Assembly (NCBI GenBank): GCA_025928545.1
Contig: JAICJH010000047.1
Coordinates: 1-54,343, forward strand
Direction of reading: 5' to 3'
Origin: Bryobacteraceae bacterium
Lineage (GTDB): Bacteria > Acidobacteriota > Terriglobia > Bryobacterales > Bryobacteraceae
DNA length: 54,343 bases
Shown: in pieces, positions 8,918 to 17,481 of the stretch
How the letters are laid out: every line of letters starts with the position of its first letter
How positions within the stretch are numbered: position 1 is the first letter of the stretch
Translations under genes and position numbers: made by a program
The notes under the pieces: generated by a model
Databases searched by the model: none
What the model saw: only the letters and a program-made list of their open reading frames with translations
Told to the model about the DNA's origin: nothing

Positions 8918-8940
8918 CCGATTCACGCCGATTCACGCCG
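8918..8940. repeat. Short tandem decamer repeat
   Basis: CCGATTCACG occurs twice in perfect tandem (8918-8927 and 8928-8937), followed by a partial third copy (CCGAT) just after the CHAT gene stop. It could be a seed of a dispersed intergenic repeat; nothing else in the window repeats it. Confidence 0.6.
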
Positions 8941-9070
8941 ATATAAGAATTAGATAAGCCGGGTAAAACCAGAAACCGCCAGTCGATAAGAGTGAGTTGC
9001 TACTTTACTTGCGCAATCGCACGCAGACGATAAAGACCACTTGCTTGCGCGCGTGGCTCAGAAGCTGTTG

Positions 9071-9400
9071 CTATAGCGTTATGGCTTCGCCTAACTGTTC
9101 GCTGATCACGCCTGCCATCAGTTGTTTCAGGTCGCGGCCGTCGGCTGGGAAAACGAAAGCGCTCCTTGCATCGTCCCAATCGAGTTTGAAGCTTTTCACT
9201 CGGGCGGATACCCAGATTTGCCTCACCGGAGCGTTCGGACTGACCACGAAGCGGGCTGGTGGATCGTCGAATTCCACGGTCAGCGCGCCCTGGTTACTAT
9301 CCACCTCGAACTCGTAGGTGTCGCCCGCATTTTCAAGGGCGCGCTTCAATTGTTCCAGGGCTTCTTCGGACAACTTGCGGAAGTTTTGTTCGTCGAGCAT
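9071..9400 (-). CDS. cyaY: Frataxin/CyaY homologue
   Basis: 109 aa, the length of bacterial CyaY. The layout matches frataxin: an acidic N-terminal helix (NFRKLSEEALEQLKRALENA), then strands with YEFEVDSNQGALTVEF and the hallmark QIWVSARV (QVWLA in E. coli CyaY), then F-x-LDWDDARSAFVFPADG and a C-terminal helix DLKQLMAGVISEQL. Frataxins bind iron through acidic ridge residues and modulate the cysteine desulfurase complex in Fe-S cluster assembly. The gene starts one base after the stop of the transporter gene upstream, so it is the third gene of the metal operon. I am confident of the fold; the link to Fe-S assembly here rests on family knowledge, since no isc or suf genes are in the window. 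Confidence 0.85.
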   Translation of the reverse strand: MLDEQNFRKLSEEALEQLKRALENAGDTYEFEVDSNQGALTVEFDDPPARFVVSPNAPVRQIWVSARVKSFKLDWDDARSAFVFPADGRDLKQLMAGVISEQLGEAITL

Positions 9401-9401
9401 G

Positions 9402-10670
9402 TCAGGCGTCGTTTCTGTGGATGATGGAAATTGTCGTCAGCGCCATCGTCATGCCGATGACAATGACTACGGTGGCCCAGGCAACAAAGTTGTAAACCCG
9501 GGGGTTTACCCATTCTTTCATCAGGGCGTGTTTGTTAATCAGCAGGATCATGAAAATGAGGATGAATGGCAGCAGCATCCCGTTCAGAACCTGCGACAGC
9601 AGGATCATCTTCACCATCTGGAAACCCGGCGTGATGACGATCAGAGCGCTCACTACGATGAGCAGAGTGTAGAGCCAGTAGAAAATGGGCGCTTCGTTCC
9701 AGCGCTTGTTCACGCCGGATTCAAAGCCAAGGCCTTCGCACACGGAGTAAGAAGTTGAGAGCGGGAGGATGCACGCCGCGAAGACGGACGCATTCAGCAG
9801 GCCGGCGCTGAAGAGGAGGAACGCGTACTGCGCAAACGGCTTCAGGGCGAGCGCGGCATCTTTGGCACTGTCGATATTCGTGGGGTGGTCGCGATAGGCT
9901 CCGGCGCACGCGACGATGATGAAGAATGCGATGACCGATGTCAGGATGCAGCCGACAATCACTTCGACGCGGGATTCTCCGTATTCCTTGGTGGTGATGC
10001 CCTTCTCCACCACGGCGGATTGCTGATAGAACTGCATCCAGGGGGCGATTGTGGTTCCCACCATGGCGATCAGCATCGTGATGTATTCACCATCCAGCAT
10101 CAGCTTGGGCTTGACGCTGTAGATCATGGCCTGTTTCCAGTCGGGCTTGATCAGAATTCCGGCGATGATGTAGACGACGAAGATGGAGCAGGCGAAGAGG
10201 AAAATCTTCTCCACGCGGTCGTAATTGCCTTTCACAGCCAGAAACCAGACAAACGCGGCCACGATGGGCACCGAGATGAACTTGCTGACACCGAACAGAT
10301 CGAGAGCGATGGCGACTCCGGAGAATTCCGCAATCACATTCGTCAGGTTGGCCAGAACCAGCAGCGCCATGATGCCGAAGGTTACCCGGAGGCCGAATTC
10401 TTCGCGGATGAGATCGGAAAGGCCTTTGCCTGTCACCGCGCCCATGCGCGAGCACATTTCCTGCGAGACGATCAGCGCCAGGGTGATCGGCAGGAGGGTC
10501 CACAGCGGGAGGTAACCCCAGCGGGCGCCGGCCTGAGAATAGGTCAGAATGCCGCCGGAGTCGTTATCAACCATGGCGGTGATGAAGCCGGGGCCGAGGA
10601 CGGCGAGGAAGACAAGGAGGTGCCGCTTCCACCTTTGCAGGATGGGCGGGCTGCCGGCGACTGCGGCCAT
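9402..10670 (-). CDS. NRAMP-family divalent metal transporter with NRMT-like metal site
   Basis: 422 aa, about eleven hydrophobic segments, in the NRAMP superfamily. The two signature motifs differ from Mn/Fe transporters. In TM1, the usual DPGN is replaced by DSGG (VDNDSGG, residues 34-40). In TM6, the usual ATVMPH reads TTIAPW (206-211), so the metal-binding Met becomes Ala. From family knowledge this is the pattern of NRAMP-related magnesium transporters (NRMT), which carry Mg2+/Mn2+ and lack the soft Met ligand. EMCSRMGAVTGKGLSDLIRE is the family's conserved TM2-3 region. The start ATG shares a base with the upstream gene's stop (TAATG). Calling it MntH would therefore be unsafe; Mg2+ or Mn2+ is the better guess. 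Confidence 0.85.
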   Translation of the reverse strand: MAAVAGSPPILQRWKRHLLVFLAVLGPGFITAMVDNDSGGILTYSQAGARWGYLPLWTLLPITLALIVSQEMCSRMGAVTGKGLSDLIREEFGLRVTFGIMALLVLANLTNVIAEFSGVAIALDLFGVSKFISVPIVAAFVWFLAVKGNYDRVEKIFLFACSIFVVYIIAGILIKPDWKQAMIYSVKPKLMLDGEYITMLIAMVGTTIAPWMQFYQQSAVVEKGITTKEYGESRVEVIVGCILTSVIAFFIIVACAGAYRDHPTNIDSAKDAALALKPFAQYAFLLFSAGLLNASVFAACILPLSTSYSVCEGLGFESGVNKRWNEAPIFYWLYTLLIVVSALIVITPGFQMVKMILLSQVLNGMLLPFILIFMILLINKHALMKEWVNPRVYNFVAWATVVIVIGMTMALTTISIIHRNDA

Positions 10671-11917
10671 TATTTCTTCCTCAGCACGGAAATCACGTCA
10701 TCGGCCGTGATGACACCGGCGAGTGTGCCGTCGTTTTCAAGAACGGGCAGCGCCAGCAGATTGTATTTATCGAACAATTCGGTGACTCGTTTTTGAGTCT
10801 CTCCCGGCCCGGTGGAAATGAGGCGACCGGTGGCAAGGAGACGGAGCTGGGTATCGCCGCCGGCGAGAAAAAGGCGCGCCAGCGGAAGCTGGGCGGTTAC
10901 GCGCCCCGCGTCATCCGAGAGAAAGAGAACGTGGGTATTTTCGAGCAGATCTTCATGGGCGCGAAGCTGATCCATGGCGGCTTCGAGGGTCGTGGACTCG
11001 TTCAGCACGATGGCTTCGGTGTTCATCATGCCGCCAGCCGTGTCCTCGTCGTATTCCAGGAGTTCCTTGACGTCGGTAACCGGCTCGTTTTCCATTTCCT
11101 CCAGGATTTCGGCGGACGTTTCCTCCTCCAGTTCGCCAAGAGCGTCGGCGGCTTCGTCGGGAGCCATTTCGTCGACAATGTCGGCGGCGACTTCCGGTTC
11201 GAGGGCTTCGAGGATGCTGGCCTGCATTTTGGGATCGATTTCCGAAAGAGCTTCGGCGGCTACCTCGCTGTCGATGGTGCCGATGATGGCTTCGCGGTCG
11301 GCGGGAGACAGCTCCTCGACGATATCGGCGAGATCCGCCGGATGCAGTGTCTCCAGTTTGTCGTGCGAAATATTCAGGCGCAGGCGGCGCTGGGGATCGG
11401 CTTCGACGATGTTGCAGAATTCCCAGCGAATCGAGTTCGGTGGAATGGAGCGCTGCAGACTCCGGATGAGACGCTTGGGGGCAGCGCCCTGCATTAAGCG
11501 GCGGAAAATACTGCGGACACCGACATCCACTTCGAGGACGGCCAGCGATTCACGCTCGTCTTTGCGGAGTTCGAAAGTGACGTCGTTGACACGAACTACT
11601 TTGCGCCCATTTACATCGATAATCTGCTGATCGAGAAGATCACGCTTGATCCGCAGCATGTATTCGTCGGAATGGTAGGGATAGAGCCTTTCATTCGAGA
11701 GCTGGATGCCGTCCAGGGAGATGGTTGCAATCTGATCGTAGCGGACGGAAAGCCAGGAGGAGCCGACGCCGACGAGGAAACGATCAATGCGGGCGGGATG
11801 GATCAGCGGGACAATGGCGGCGTCGCGGACACGCCCGATGCGGCGATGCTTCAGATCGAAGACGGGGAGGCCGGCGAGTTCGGTGAAGAACAGGATGTCG
11901 TAGGTTTCCGCCGTCAT
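10670..11917 (-). CDS. Soluble PRC-barrel / MgtE-N / CBS protein, probable metal sensor
   Basis: 415 aa with no membrane span. Residues 1-165 look like two PRC-barrel-type modules (LAGLPVFDLKHRRIGRVRDA and QQIIDVNGRKVVRVNDV). Residues about 185-285 are the MgtE superhelical N domain: repeated units such as LHPADLADIVEELSPADRE, EIDPKMQASILEAL and MAPDEAADALGELEEE. A CBS pair follows (about 290-413, GGMMNTEAIVLNEST and LPVLENDGTLAGVITADD). In the MgtE channel these same domains bind Mg2+ and close the pore; here the pore domain is missing. The stop shares a base with the start of the NRAMP-type gene, so it likely acts as a regulatory partner of that transporter. This partnership is inference. 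Confidence 0.85.
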   Translation of the reverse strand: MTAETYDILFFTELAGLPVFDLKHRRIGRVRDAAIVPLIHPARIDRFLVGVGSSWLSVRYDQIATISLDGIQLSNERLYPYHSDEYMLRIKRDLLDQQIIDVNGRKVVRVNDVTFELRKDERESLAVLEVDVGVRSIFRRLMQGAAPKRLIRSLQRSIPPNSIRWEFCNIVEADPQRRLRLNISHDKLETLHPADLADIVEELSPADREAIIGTIDSEVAAEALSEIDPKMQASILEALEPEVAADIVDEMAPDEAADALGELEEETSAEILEEMENEPVTDVKELLEYDEDTAGGMMNTEAIVLNESTTLEAAMDQLRAHEDLLENTHVLFLSDDAGRVTAQLPLARLFLAGGDTQLRLLATGRLISTGPGETQKRVTELFDKYNLLALPVLENDGTLAGVITADDVISVLRKK

Positions 11918-12146
11918 GATCGTCTATCCGCCGCGCGCTGTGTAACATATGTGACACCGAACACTTTGTATGCACACGCCCGTGAGTCGGGACGGGAAGC
12001 GGAAGCCGAAAATGGCTGCGGTTTACATCAGGGTTCGGGGCCTGATCTCAATATGACGCACCGCACCATGGATAGGCAAGGGGCCGGGGCGCTTTTTCTC
12101 CGCCTGCGCTGCCTGTAGTTTTCTGATATATCTAAACATCACAACT

Positions 12147-13253
12147 ATGCACAGACGCAAATTTTTCCAGGCCGCGGGCAGCGCGCTCGCGGTGGCTCCC
12201 GCCGTGATGGCGCAGCGGGGTCCGGCAGGCAGCCAGGCCGGTGCGCCGCGCAAGGCGACGATGAAGATCGGGACGCAGCATTCCGATAAGGACGCGGTGC
12301 TGAGTGTGATGTCGTCGCTCGGAGTGAAGAATATCTGTAGTGGGGAAATTTCGCCGTCGCTCGACGAAAAATGGTCCGTGGATGGCTTGTCGCGTTTGCG
12401 CGAGCGCGTCGAAAAACACGGCATCACCCTGGATATGGTGCCTCTGCCTCTGCCTTCCGCATATATTTCGGCGGCCGAGATGGGGGCGATCATGCTGGGA
12501 CAGAGCCCGCTGCGGGACCGGCAGATCGAACAGATCCAGCAGATGATCCGCAACTGCGCAAAGGTCGGCATTCCGGCTGTTAAGTACAACATGAGCATTC
12601 TGGGCGTAGTCCGGATCGGGCGCACGCCGGGCCGCGGGGAAAGCACGTACAGCACGTGGAACTACGAAAAAGCTGTGGCTCAGCTAACGGAAAAGGACAA
12701 ACTGACCGAAGCCGGGCCGGTAAGCGCGGATGCTTACTGGGAGCGTATCGATTATTTTCTGGAGCGCGTGGCGCCGGTGGCAGCGGAGGAAAAGGTGCGG
12801 ATGGCCTGTCACCCGCATGACCCGGGGATGCCGGAACCGCAGGGATACCGGGGCGTGCATACGGTTTTGGGATCGCCCGAGGGACTGAAGAAGTTCGTTG
12901 CGATGCATGAGAATCCGTATCACGGGCTCAATTTTTGCCAGGGCACGGTGTCGGAAATGCTGAAGGACCCGAACAAAGAGATCCACGATCTGATTCGCTA
13001 TTTCGGCACGCGGAAGAAGCTTTTCAATGTGCATTTCCGCAATATCCGCGGCGGTTTTGGCGACTTTCAGGAGACGTTTCCGGATGTGGGCAGCGTCAAC
13101 ATGATTGAAGCGATCAGGACTTATCAGGAAGTGGGTTACCCCTACATGCTGATGCCGGACCATGTACCCACAATTCCGGGGGACACGGGCGGCGCGCAGG
13201 CGTTTGCCTTCGCTTTTGGCTATATCCAGGCGCTGATTCAGATGCTGGGCTGA
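12147..13253 (+). CDS. uxuA: Mannonate dehydratase (UxuA) homologue with Tat-type leader
   Basis: 368 aa. After the leader the protein is a TIM-barrel of the UxuA family (D-mannonate to 2-keto-3-deoxygluconate), with recognisable blocks: [38 protein letters not shown] (matching the metal-site HPDDP region), [11 protein letters not shown], and NVHFRNIRG near 290. The N-terminus carries RRKFF at 3-7, followed by an Ala-rich hydrophobic stretch ending in AQ, a twin-arginine signal. Classical UxuA is cytosolic, so export of this copy would be unusual; acidobacteria often put such leaders on sugar enzymes of this fold. It stands alone, convergent with the rhomboid gene. A related sugar lyase or epimerase activity remains possible. 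Confidence 0.85.
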   Translation: MHRRKFFQAAGSALAVAPAVMAQRGPAGSQAGAPRKATMKIGTQHSDKDAVLSVMSSLGVKNICSGEISPSLDEKWSVDGLSRLRERVEKHGITLDMVPLPLPSAYISAAEMGAIMLGQSPLRDRQIEQIQQMIRNCAKVGIPAVKYNMSILGVVRIGRTPGRGESTYSTWNYEKAVAQLTEKDKLTEAGPVSADAYWERIDYFLERVAPVAAEEKVRMACHPHDPGMPEPQGYRGVHTVLGSPEGLKKFVAMHENPYHGLNFCQGTVSEMLKDPNKEIHDLIRYFGTRKKLFNVHFRNIRGGFGDFQETFPDVGSVNMIEAIRTYQEVGYPYMLMPDHVPTIPGDTGGAQAFAFAFGYIQALIQMLG

Positions 13254-13255
13254 GG

Positions 13256-14080
13256 TTATTGCAGGAGTTCCGGCGACTGGTAGTGGCTGTACATCAGCCA
13301 GAAACACCATGCCGTCACGAGGACGCAGAAGGCGGCGGCCACGCGCCAGGCGGCTTCTTTCGTGCGGGTGGAGCGCATGGGCGTTCCGGCAAACCACGCG
13401 ACGGCGAATCCGGCGGCAAAGCCTCCGATATGGGCGTAATTGTCGATGGAGGAGCCGGGCATGAAGCCCCAAACAAGATTGAGTCCAAGCCAGCCGAGGT
13501 ATTGGTTGCGGATCTGACGTCCAAGCGATGTCTGACTGGCGTGACCGAAGGCGACCATGCAGCCGATCAGGCCCATGATTCCGGCTGAGGCGCCGATCGA
13601 AAGGCCCATATTCATTCGTGCGCTCAGGAAGAAACCGCCGACCGTGCTGGCGAAATACATCACGAGGAAGCGGGGTGTCCCGTAAACCTCTTCGACCTGC
13701 GAGCCGAGGACGAAAAGCGCCCAGCTGTTGAATGCGATGTGCAGGATGCTGCCGTGCAGAAACCCCGCCGTGACCAGGCGCCAGTATTCGTGGCCGAGCC
13801 AGATGCTTGCGCCGAGTTTCGCCCCGAGGGAATAAAGAGCCCGGCCGCTCATTTCGGTCAGCGACCCGCTCAGAGCACTGCTGGCGGCATACAAAGCGGC
13901 GTTGATGAGAAGGATCACGAAAGTCGTGAAGTGGCGGGCCGGGATGAAGCCGCCGATCATGGCGCCTGTGTCGCGGCGGTCAATGGCGCGGGGTCCGACC
14001 TGATTGCCGCAGTAGGGGCAGACGCGGTCGCTGTTGGTTATAAAGGCCCGACAGTTCGGGCACATGCGGCGGTTATCCAT
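13256..14080 (-). CDS. Rhomboid intramembrane serine protease with zinc ribbon
   Basis: 274 aa from the ATG at 14080; an upstream Met eight codons earlier has no better binding site. The N-terminus has a two-CxxC zinc ribbon (C7, C10, C21, C24: CPNC and CPYC). Then comes a six- to seven-span rhomboid core: conserved HIAFN in TM2 (H114, N118), catalytic serine in GASAG (S165) and the partner histidine in AHIGG (H217), with WR in the L1 loop (EYWRL). Rhomboids cut within transmembrane helices; the substrate is unknown. The zinc ribbon probably binds another protein or nucleic acid on the cytoplasmic side. Confidence 0.93.
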   Translation of the reverse strand: MDNRRMCPNCRAFITNSDRVCPYCGNQVGPRAIDRRDTGAMIGGFIPARHFTTFVILLINAALYAASSALSGSLTEMSGRALYSLGAKLGASIWLGHEYWRLVTAGFLHGSILHIAFNSWALFVLGSQVEEVYGTPRFLVMYFASTVGGFFLSARMNMGLSIGASAGIMGLIGCMVAFGHASQTSLGRQIRNQYLGWLGLNLVWGFMPGSSIDNYAHIGGFAAGFAVAWFAGTPMRSTRTKEAAWRVAAAFCVLVTAWCFWLMYSHYQSPELLQ

Positions 14081-14438
14081 TGCGGCGGGCTCCAGCCGGC
14101 ACACAATTCATGCCTAACCTTCTGTTACAGAACACATTTGTGATTGTCGCAGACAGACGGACACGAGGAATCGAACGGGCAGAGGGGCGGGACTACCCAT
14201 TCCAGACGACTATGCCGCAAAGCACTCGCCAGCCCTATGCCTGGACGGGGGACGGGGGTGCAGTGCCGGTTGAACGGCACCTGTGCGGATTCAGCGCACA
14301 GGGGGTCGTTGAGCCAGCGAAGGAAGTCGGCTAGAATGTAGTATTCGCCTTAAAGTGCGCCGACGTGCATAGGGGGGAACGTGGCGCGGTTAGTATGCGT
14401 CCCTGAACTTGCACAAAATGGGAAGGAACCCGGTTTCA
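14081..14438 (+). promoter_or_regulatory. bamA upstream region with two adjacent hairpins
   Basis: This gap has no convincing gene. It holds two perfect hairpins placed back to back: GTGCCG-GTTGAA-CGGCAC (14263-14280) and CTGTGCG-GATTCAG-CGCACAG (14281-14301). The loops contain complementary bases (TGAA and TTCA). There is no U-tract after them, so this is not a simple terminator. It may be part of the bamA 5' leader or a small RNA. Small open frames here lack binding sites and family resemblance. Confidence 0.45.
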
Positions 14439-17400
14439 ATGAATTCACTCAGGCCCCAGAGCCTGACCCGAGTGTTGGTTTGTCTGGGCGGGCTGTTAGC
14501 CGCCGGGCCTGGCCTGCTCGCTCAGCAAAACGCACCCCCGGCGGGTAACCAGAACAATCCCTTCGAAAACATTCCGCAGGCGTCTCCCTCCACGCCCGCG
14601 CCTCGTCCAGCTACGCCGGCCACCCAAACGCCCCCCGCTAATACACCTCCGGCGAATACGCCGCCGACGCCCGCCATCCAGACCCCGCAGTTCGAGACTC
14701 CGACACCGGCTCAGCCGAATGCGGCTCCAGGGGCGACGTTGGCGTCTGACGTCATTGAGGCCATTGACTTTCGCGGATCGCGGCGAGTCCCTCAGGATAC
14801 GCTCCGCGCCCTGATTTTCAGCCGCAAAGGCGACGTATACAACGAAGACACGATGCGCCGCGACTTTATGGCGCTGTGGAATACGAACCGGTTCGACGAC
14901 ATCCGCCTTGAAACGGAAAAAGGCGATCAGGGCGGTCTGATCGTACGGTTTGTGCTGACGGAGCGCAGGATGGTCCGCAACATTACTTACCCGGGCCTGA
15001 AGTCCGCCTCCGTATCGGACGTACTTGACCGGCTGAAGGAACGCAAGGTGGGAATGGTTCAGGAGTCGATGTACGACCCGAACGTCATTAACCACGCCGC
15101 GATCGTTATTAAAGAACTGCTGGGCGAGCGCGGACACCAGTTCGCCACGGTCACCCCGGAACTGCACCAGATTCCACCGTCATCGATGGAAGTGGCATTT
15201 GTAGTGAATGAAGGCCCCAAGGTCTCGGTTGGCAACATCACGATTGTCGGCAATAAAGCATTCAGCCGGCGCGAAGTGATCAATGCCATGAAGAATCTGA
15301 AACCGATTGGCATCCCGCACTCGATTTTTCTCGAAGAGCTTTTCCCCAAGACCTACGATGCCGCGAAGCTGGAAGAGGACAAGGAGCGCATCCGCGATGC
15401 CTACGGTAATGCGGGCTACGCTCAGGCCAAGGTTCTGGATCAGACGGTCAAGCTGCGCGCAACCGGCGGAGCACACGGCCAGCTGCATATTCCGCTCTTC
15501 AAGGAAAATCACCTTGGCAGTTCCGAAGACATCACCCTTCCGGTCGAGGAAGGCCGCCGCTACTTCCTGAGTAAGATCGATTTCACCGGCGTCAAGCTGT
15601 TCAAATCCACCGAGTTCCTCTCTTATTACTTCGGAATGAGGCAGGGCACGCCGTTCTCAAACGAGAAGCTGCGAACCGGCCTGAAGAATCTGACCAAACT
15701 GTACAGCCAGTACGGCTACATCGATTACGTCGGTGAACCACAGGTCGACTTTGTGCCGAACACCGATAAGATCAACGTGACGATGAACGTGGAAGAAGGC
15801 AAGCAGTTCTTCATCCGCAGAATCGATTTCACGGGCAACACGACAACGCGCGATAAGGTGATCCGGCGCGAACTGCAGCTCGATGAAGGCGATATTTATA
15901 ACTCGCAATTGTGGGACATGAGTATCCTGCGCCTGAACCAGCTGGGGTATTTCGACACGCTGAAGGAAAACGAATCCTACGACCTGAAACGCAACGGGGA
16001 TAACACAGTTGATATCACCCTGAAGGTGAAGGAGCGCGGCAAGAACTCCATCAGTCTGAACGGCGGCGTTTCCGGCATTTCGGGAACGTTTGTGGGCCTG
16101 AACTATGCCACGAACAACTTCCTGGGCCTGGGCGAGACTTTGAGCCTGGGCGGTCAGGTGGGAACCCTGATGACCAACGTGTCGGTCGGGTTTACCGAAC
16201 CTTATTTATTCGACCGGCCGTTCCAGATGGGCATCCAGTTGTATCTGCGCCGGTTCTCCTACGATCAGGGCAGGCAGGAATCGCTCCTTTCCGGTCAGAA
16301 CGTGACGGCGTTTTATGACTCGCTGGGCAGCGCCAATGTCCTGAACTACGTCCAGAATTCAAAGGGCATTTCGCTCTCATTCAGTTACCCGCTGCGGCGC
16401 AGTTTTGCCCGCCTGGGTTTGTCGATCGGGTGGGATGATTCCAGTATCCGCACGGAATCGATCGGCGCCAGTAACTACTTTACTTATCTGAACTTCCAGG
16501 GCGTGGCAGGCCCGAATTCCCTGAACGGAATCAAGACGGCGAAGATTATTCCGTCGTACAACTACAACACCCGTAATAACTATCTGAACCCGACGGCCGG
16601 CAAGAGTATTTTCGCGTCGCTCGAAGTGAGCGGCAGCGTGCTGGGCGCGAACGTCAATATGATCAAGCCGACGTTCGACATGCAGTATTACCATTACAGT
16701 CCGCGCTGGCACCGGAATACGATCGCGTTCCACATGCTGGCTTCGACCGAGTTCGGTTACGGCGGAAAAGTTGTGCCGCCCTTCTCACGCACCTTTATCG
16801 GCGGTGAGAACGATATCCGCGGCTTCGAGTTCTTCCAAGTCACGCCCGTCGCCTATCTGCCGAGCACGGCCAATGCCCCGGTGTACAACCCGGACGGCTC
16901 GCAGCGCCACCAGAAAACGCTGATCAATGGCACCCTTGTTAACACCGCTGTCTCTCTGCCGATACCGATTTACCAGATCATCACGCCGGGCGGCGACACT
17001 CAGGCGGTGGTGAATGTGGAATACAGAATCCCGCTGTTCGGACCGGCCACGCTGGCTCCCTTCGCCGATATTGGAATGAACAGGATTCTGTTCACCAATC
17101 AGTTGAAAGTGAATTCGGGTCAGGTCACCAACCTCAACAATCAGTTCACGGCAGCCGGCTTTACGGACAAAGTACTGATTGCGCCGGGGACACAGGCGAT
17201 CCGGTCTTCGGTGGGTCTGGAACTCTCGGTCGTGCTCCCGATCGTGCAGGCTCCGTTCCGTATCTATTGGGCTTACAATCCGTCAACCGTGCAGACAGGT
17301 CTGCAGCCGCCGATCGTTCTGGATCCGTCCACTATGCCGAACGGCGCCACCACCGCCAACGCCATCAATTCATACTCCCCGGCTTATCCCGATTTCGAAA

Positions 17401-17441
17401 AGAAGAGCACCTTCAGATTTACAATCGGCAGAACGTTCTAG
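14439..17441 (+). CDS. bamA: BamA, outer-membrane protein assembly factor
   Basis: 1000 aa from ATG 14439 (an in-frame TTG at 14409 is less likely). A signal peptide (VLVCLGGLLAAGPGLLAQQ) is followed by a Pro/Thr/Ala-rich stretch of roughly 90 residues that ordinary BamA proteins lack. Five POTRA domains follow to about residue 560: IEAIDFRGSRRVPQDTL, VRNITYPGLKSASVSDV, VSVGNITIVGNKAFSRREVI, FLSKIDFTGVKLFKSTEF and FIRRIDFTGNTTTRDKVI. The rest is a 16-strand beta barrel with the surface-antigen (D15) region and a C-terminal Phe (RFTIGRTF). It folds outer-membrane proteins. Two periplasmic chaperone genes of OmpH type follow in the same direction. Length above the usual 800 is due to the linker and long barrel loops. 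Confidence 0.96.
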   Translation: MNSLRPQSLTRVLVCLGGLLAAGPGLLAQQNAPPAGNQNNPFENIPQASPSTPAPRPATPATQTPPANTPPANTPPTPAIQTPQFETPTPAQPNAAPGATLASDVIEAIDFRGSRRVPQDTLRALIFSRKGDVYNEDTMRRDFMALWNTNRFDDIRLETEKGDQGGLIVRFVLTERRMVRNITYPGLKSASVSDVLDRLKERKVGMVQESMYDPNVINHAAIVIKELLGERGHQFATVTPELHQIPPSSMEVAFVVNEGPKVSVGNITIVGNKAFSRREVINAMKNLKPIGIPHSIFLEELFPKTYDAAKLEEDKERIRDAYGNAGYAQAKVLDQTVKLRATGGAHGQLHIPLFKENHLGSSEDITLPVEEGRRYFLSKIDFTGVKLFKSTEFLSYYFGMRQGTPFSNEKLRTGLKNLTKLYSQYGYIDYVGEPQVDFVPNTDKINVTMNVEEGKQFFIRRIDFTGNTTTRDKVIRRELQLDEGDIYNSQLWDMSILRLNQLGYFDTLKENESYDLKRNGDNTVDITLKVKERGKNSISLNGGVSGISGTFVGLNYATNNFLGLGETLSLGGQVGTLMTNVSVGFTEPYLFDRPFQMGIQLYLRRFSYDQGRQESLLSGQNVTAFYDSLGSANVLNYVQNSKGISLSFSYPLRRSFARLGLSIGWDDSSIRTESIGASNYFTYLNFQGVAGPNSLNGIKTAKIIPSYNYNTRNNYLNPTAGKSIFASLEVSGSVLGANVNMIKPTFDMQYYHYSPRWHRNTIAFHMLASTEFGYGGKVVPPFSRTFIGGENDIRGFEFFQVTPVAYLPSTANAPVYNPDGSQRHQKTLINGTLVNTAVSLPIPIYQIITPGGDTQAVVNVEYRIPLFGPATLAPFADIGMNRILFTNQLKVNSGQVTNLNNQFTAAGFTDKVLIAPGTQAIRSSVGLELSVVLPIVQAPFRIYWAYNPSTVQTGLQPPIVLDPSTMPNGATTANAINSYSPAYPDFEKKSTFRFTIGRTF

Positions 17442-17481
17442 CGGTAAGATGTAGGGGTCAAAGAAGGAGTACGGGTTCAAA

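Noticed and set aside
9885..10796. 303-codon open frame opposite the NRAMP-type gene, His/Asp-rich
   Set aside because: Antisense shadow of membrane-protein codons; no start site and composition unlike a folded protein.
10793..11497. Phe/Gly/Val-rich 234-codon frame opposite the MgtE-N/CBS gene
   Set aside because: The repeats seen in it simply mirror the repeated Glu/Ala/Asp helices of the real gene.
12119..12146. Search for tRNA, rRNA, CRISPR or insertion-sequence signatures in this and the other gaps
   Set aside because: No gap shows a cloverleaf with CCA-type acceptor, spaced direct repeats, or terminal inverted repeats with a transposase.
14080..14341. Two overlapping short frames between the rhomboid gene and bamA
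   Set aside because: Arg/Gly-rich, overlapping the perfect hairpins, no binding sites; more likely structured non-coding leader.
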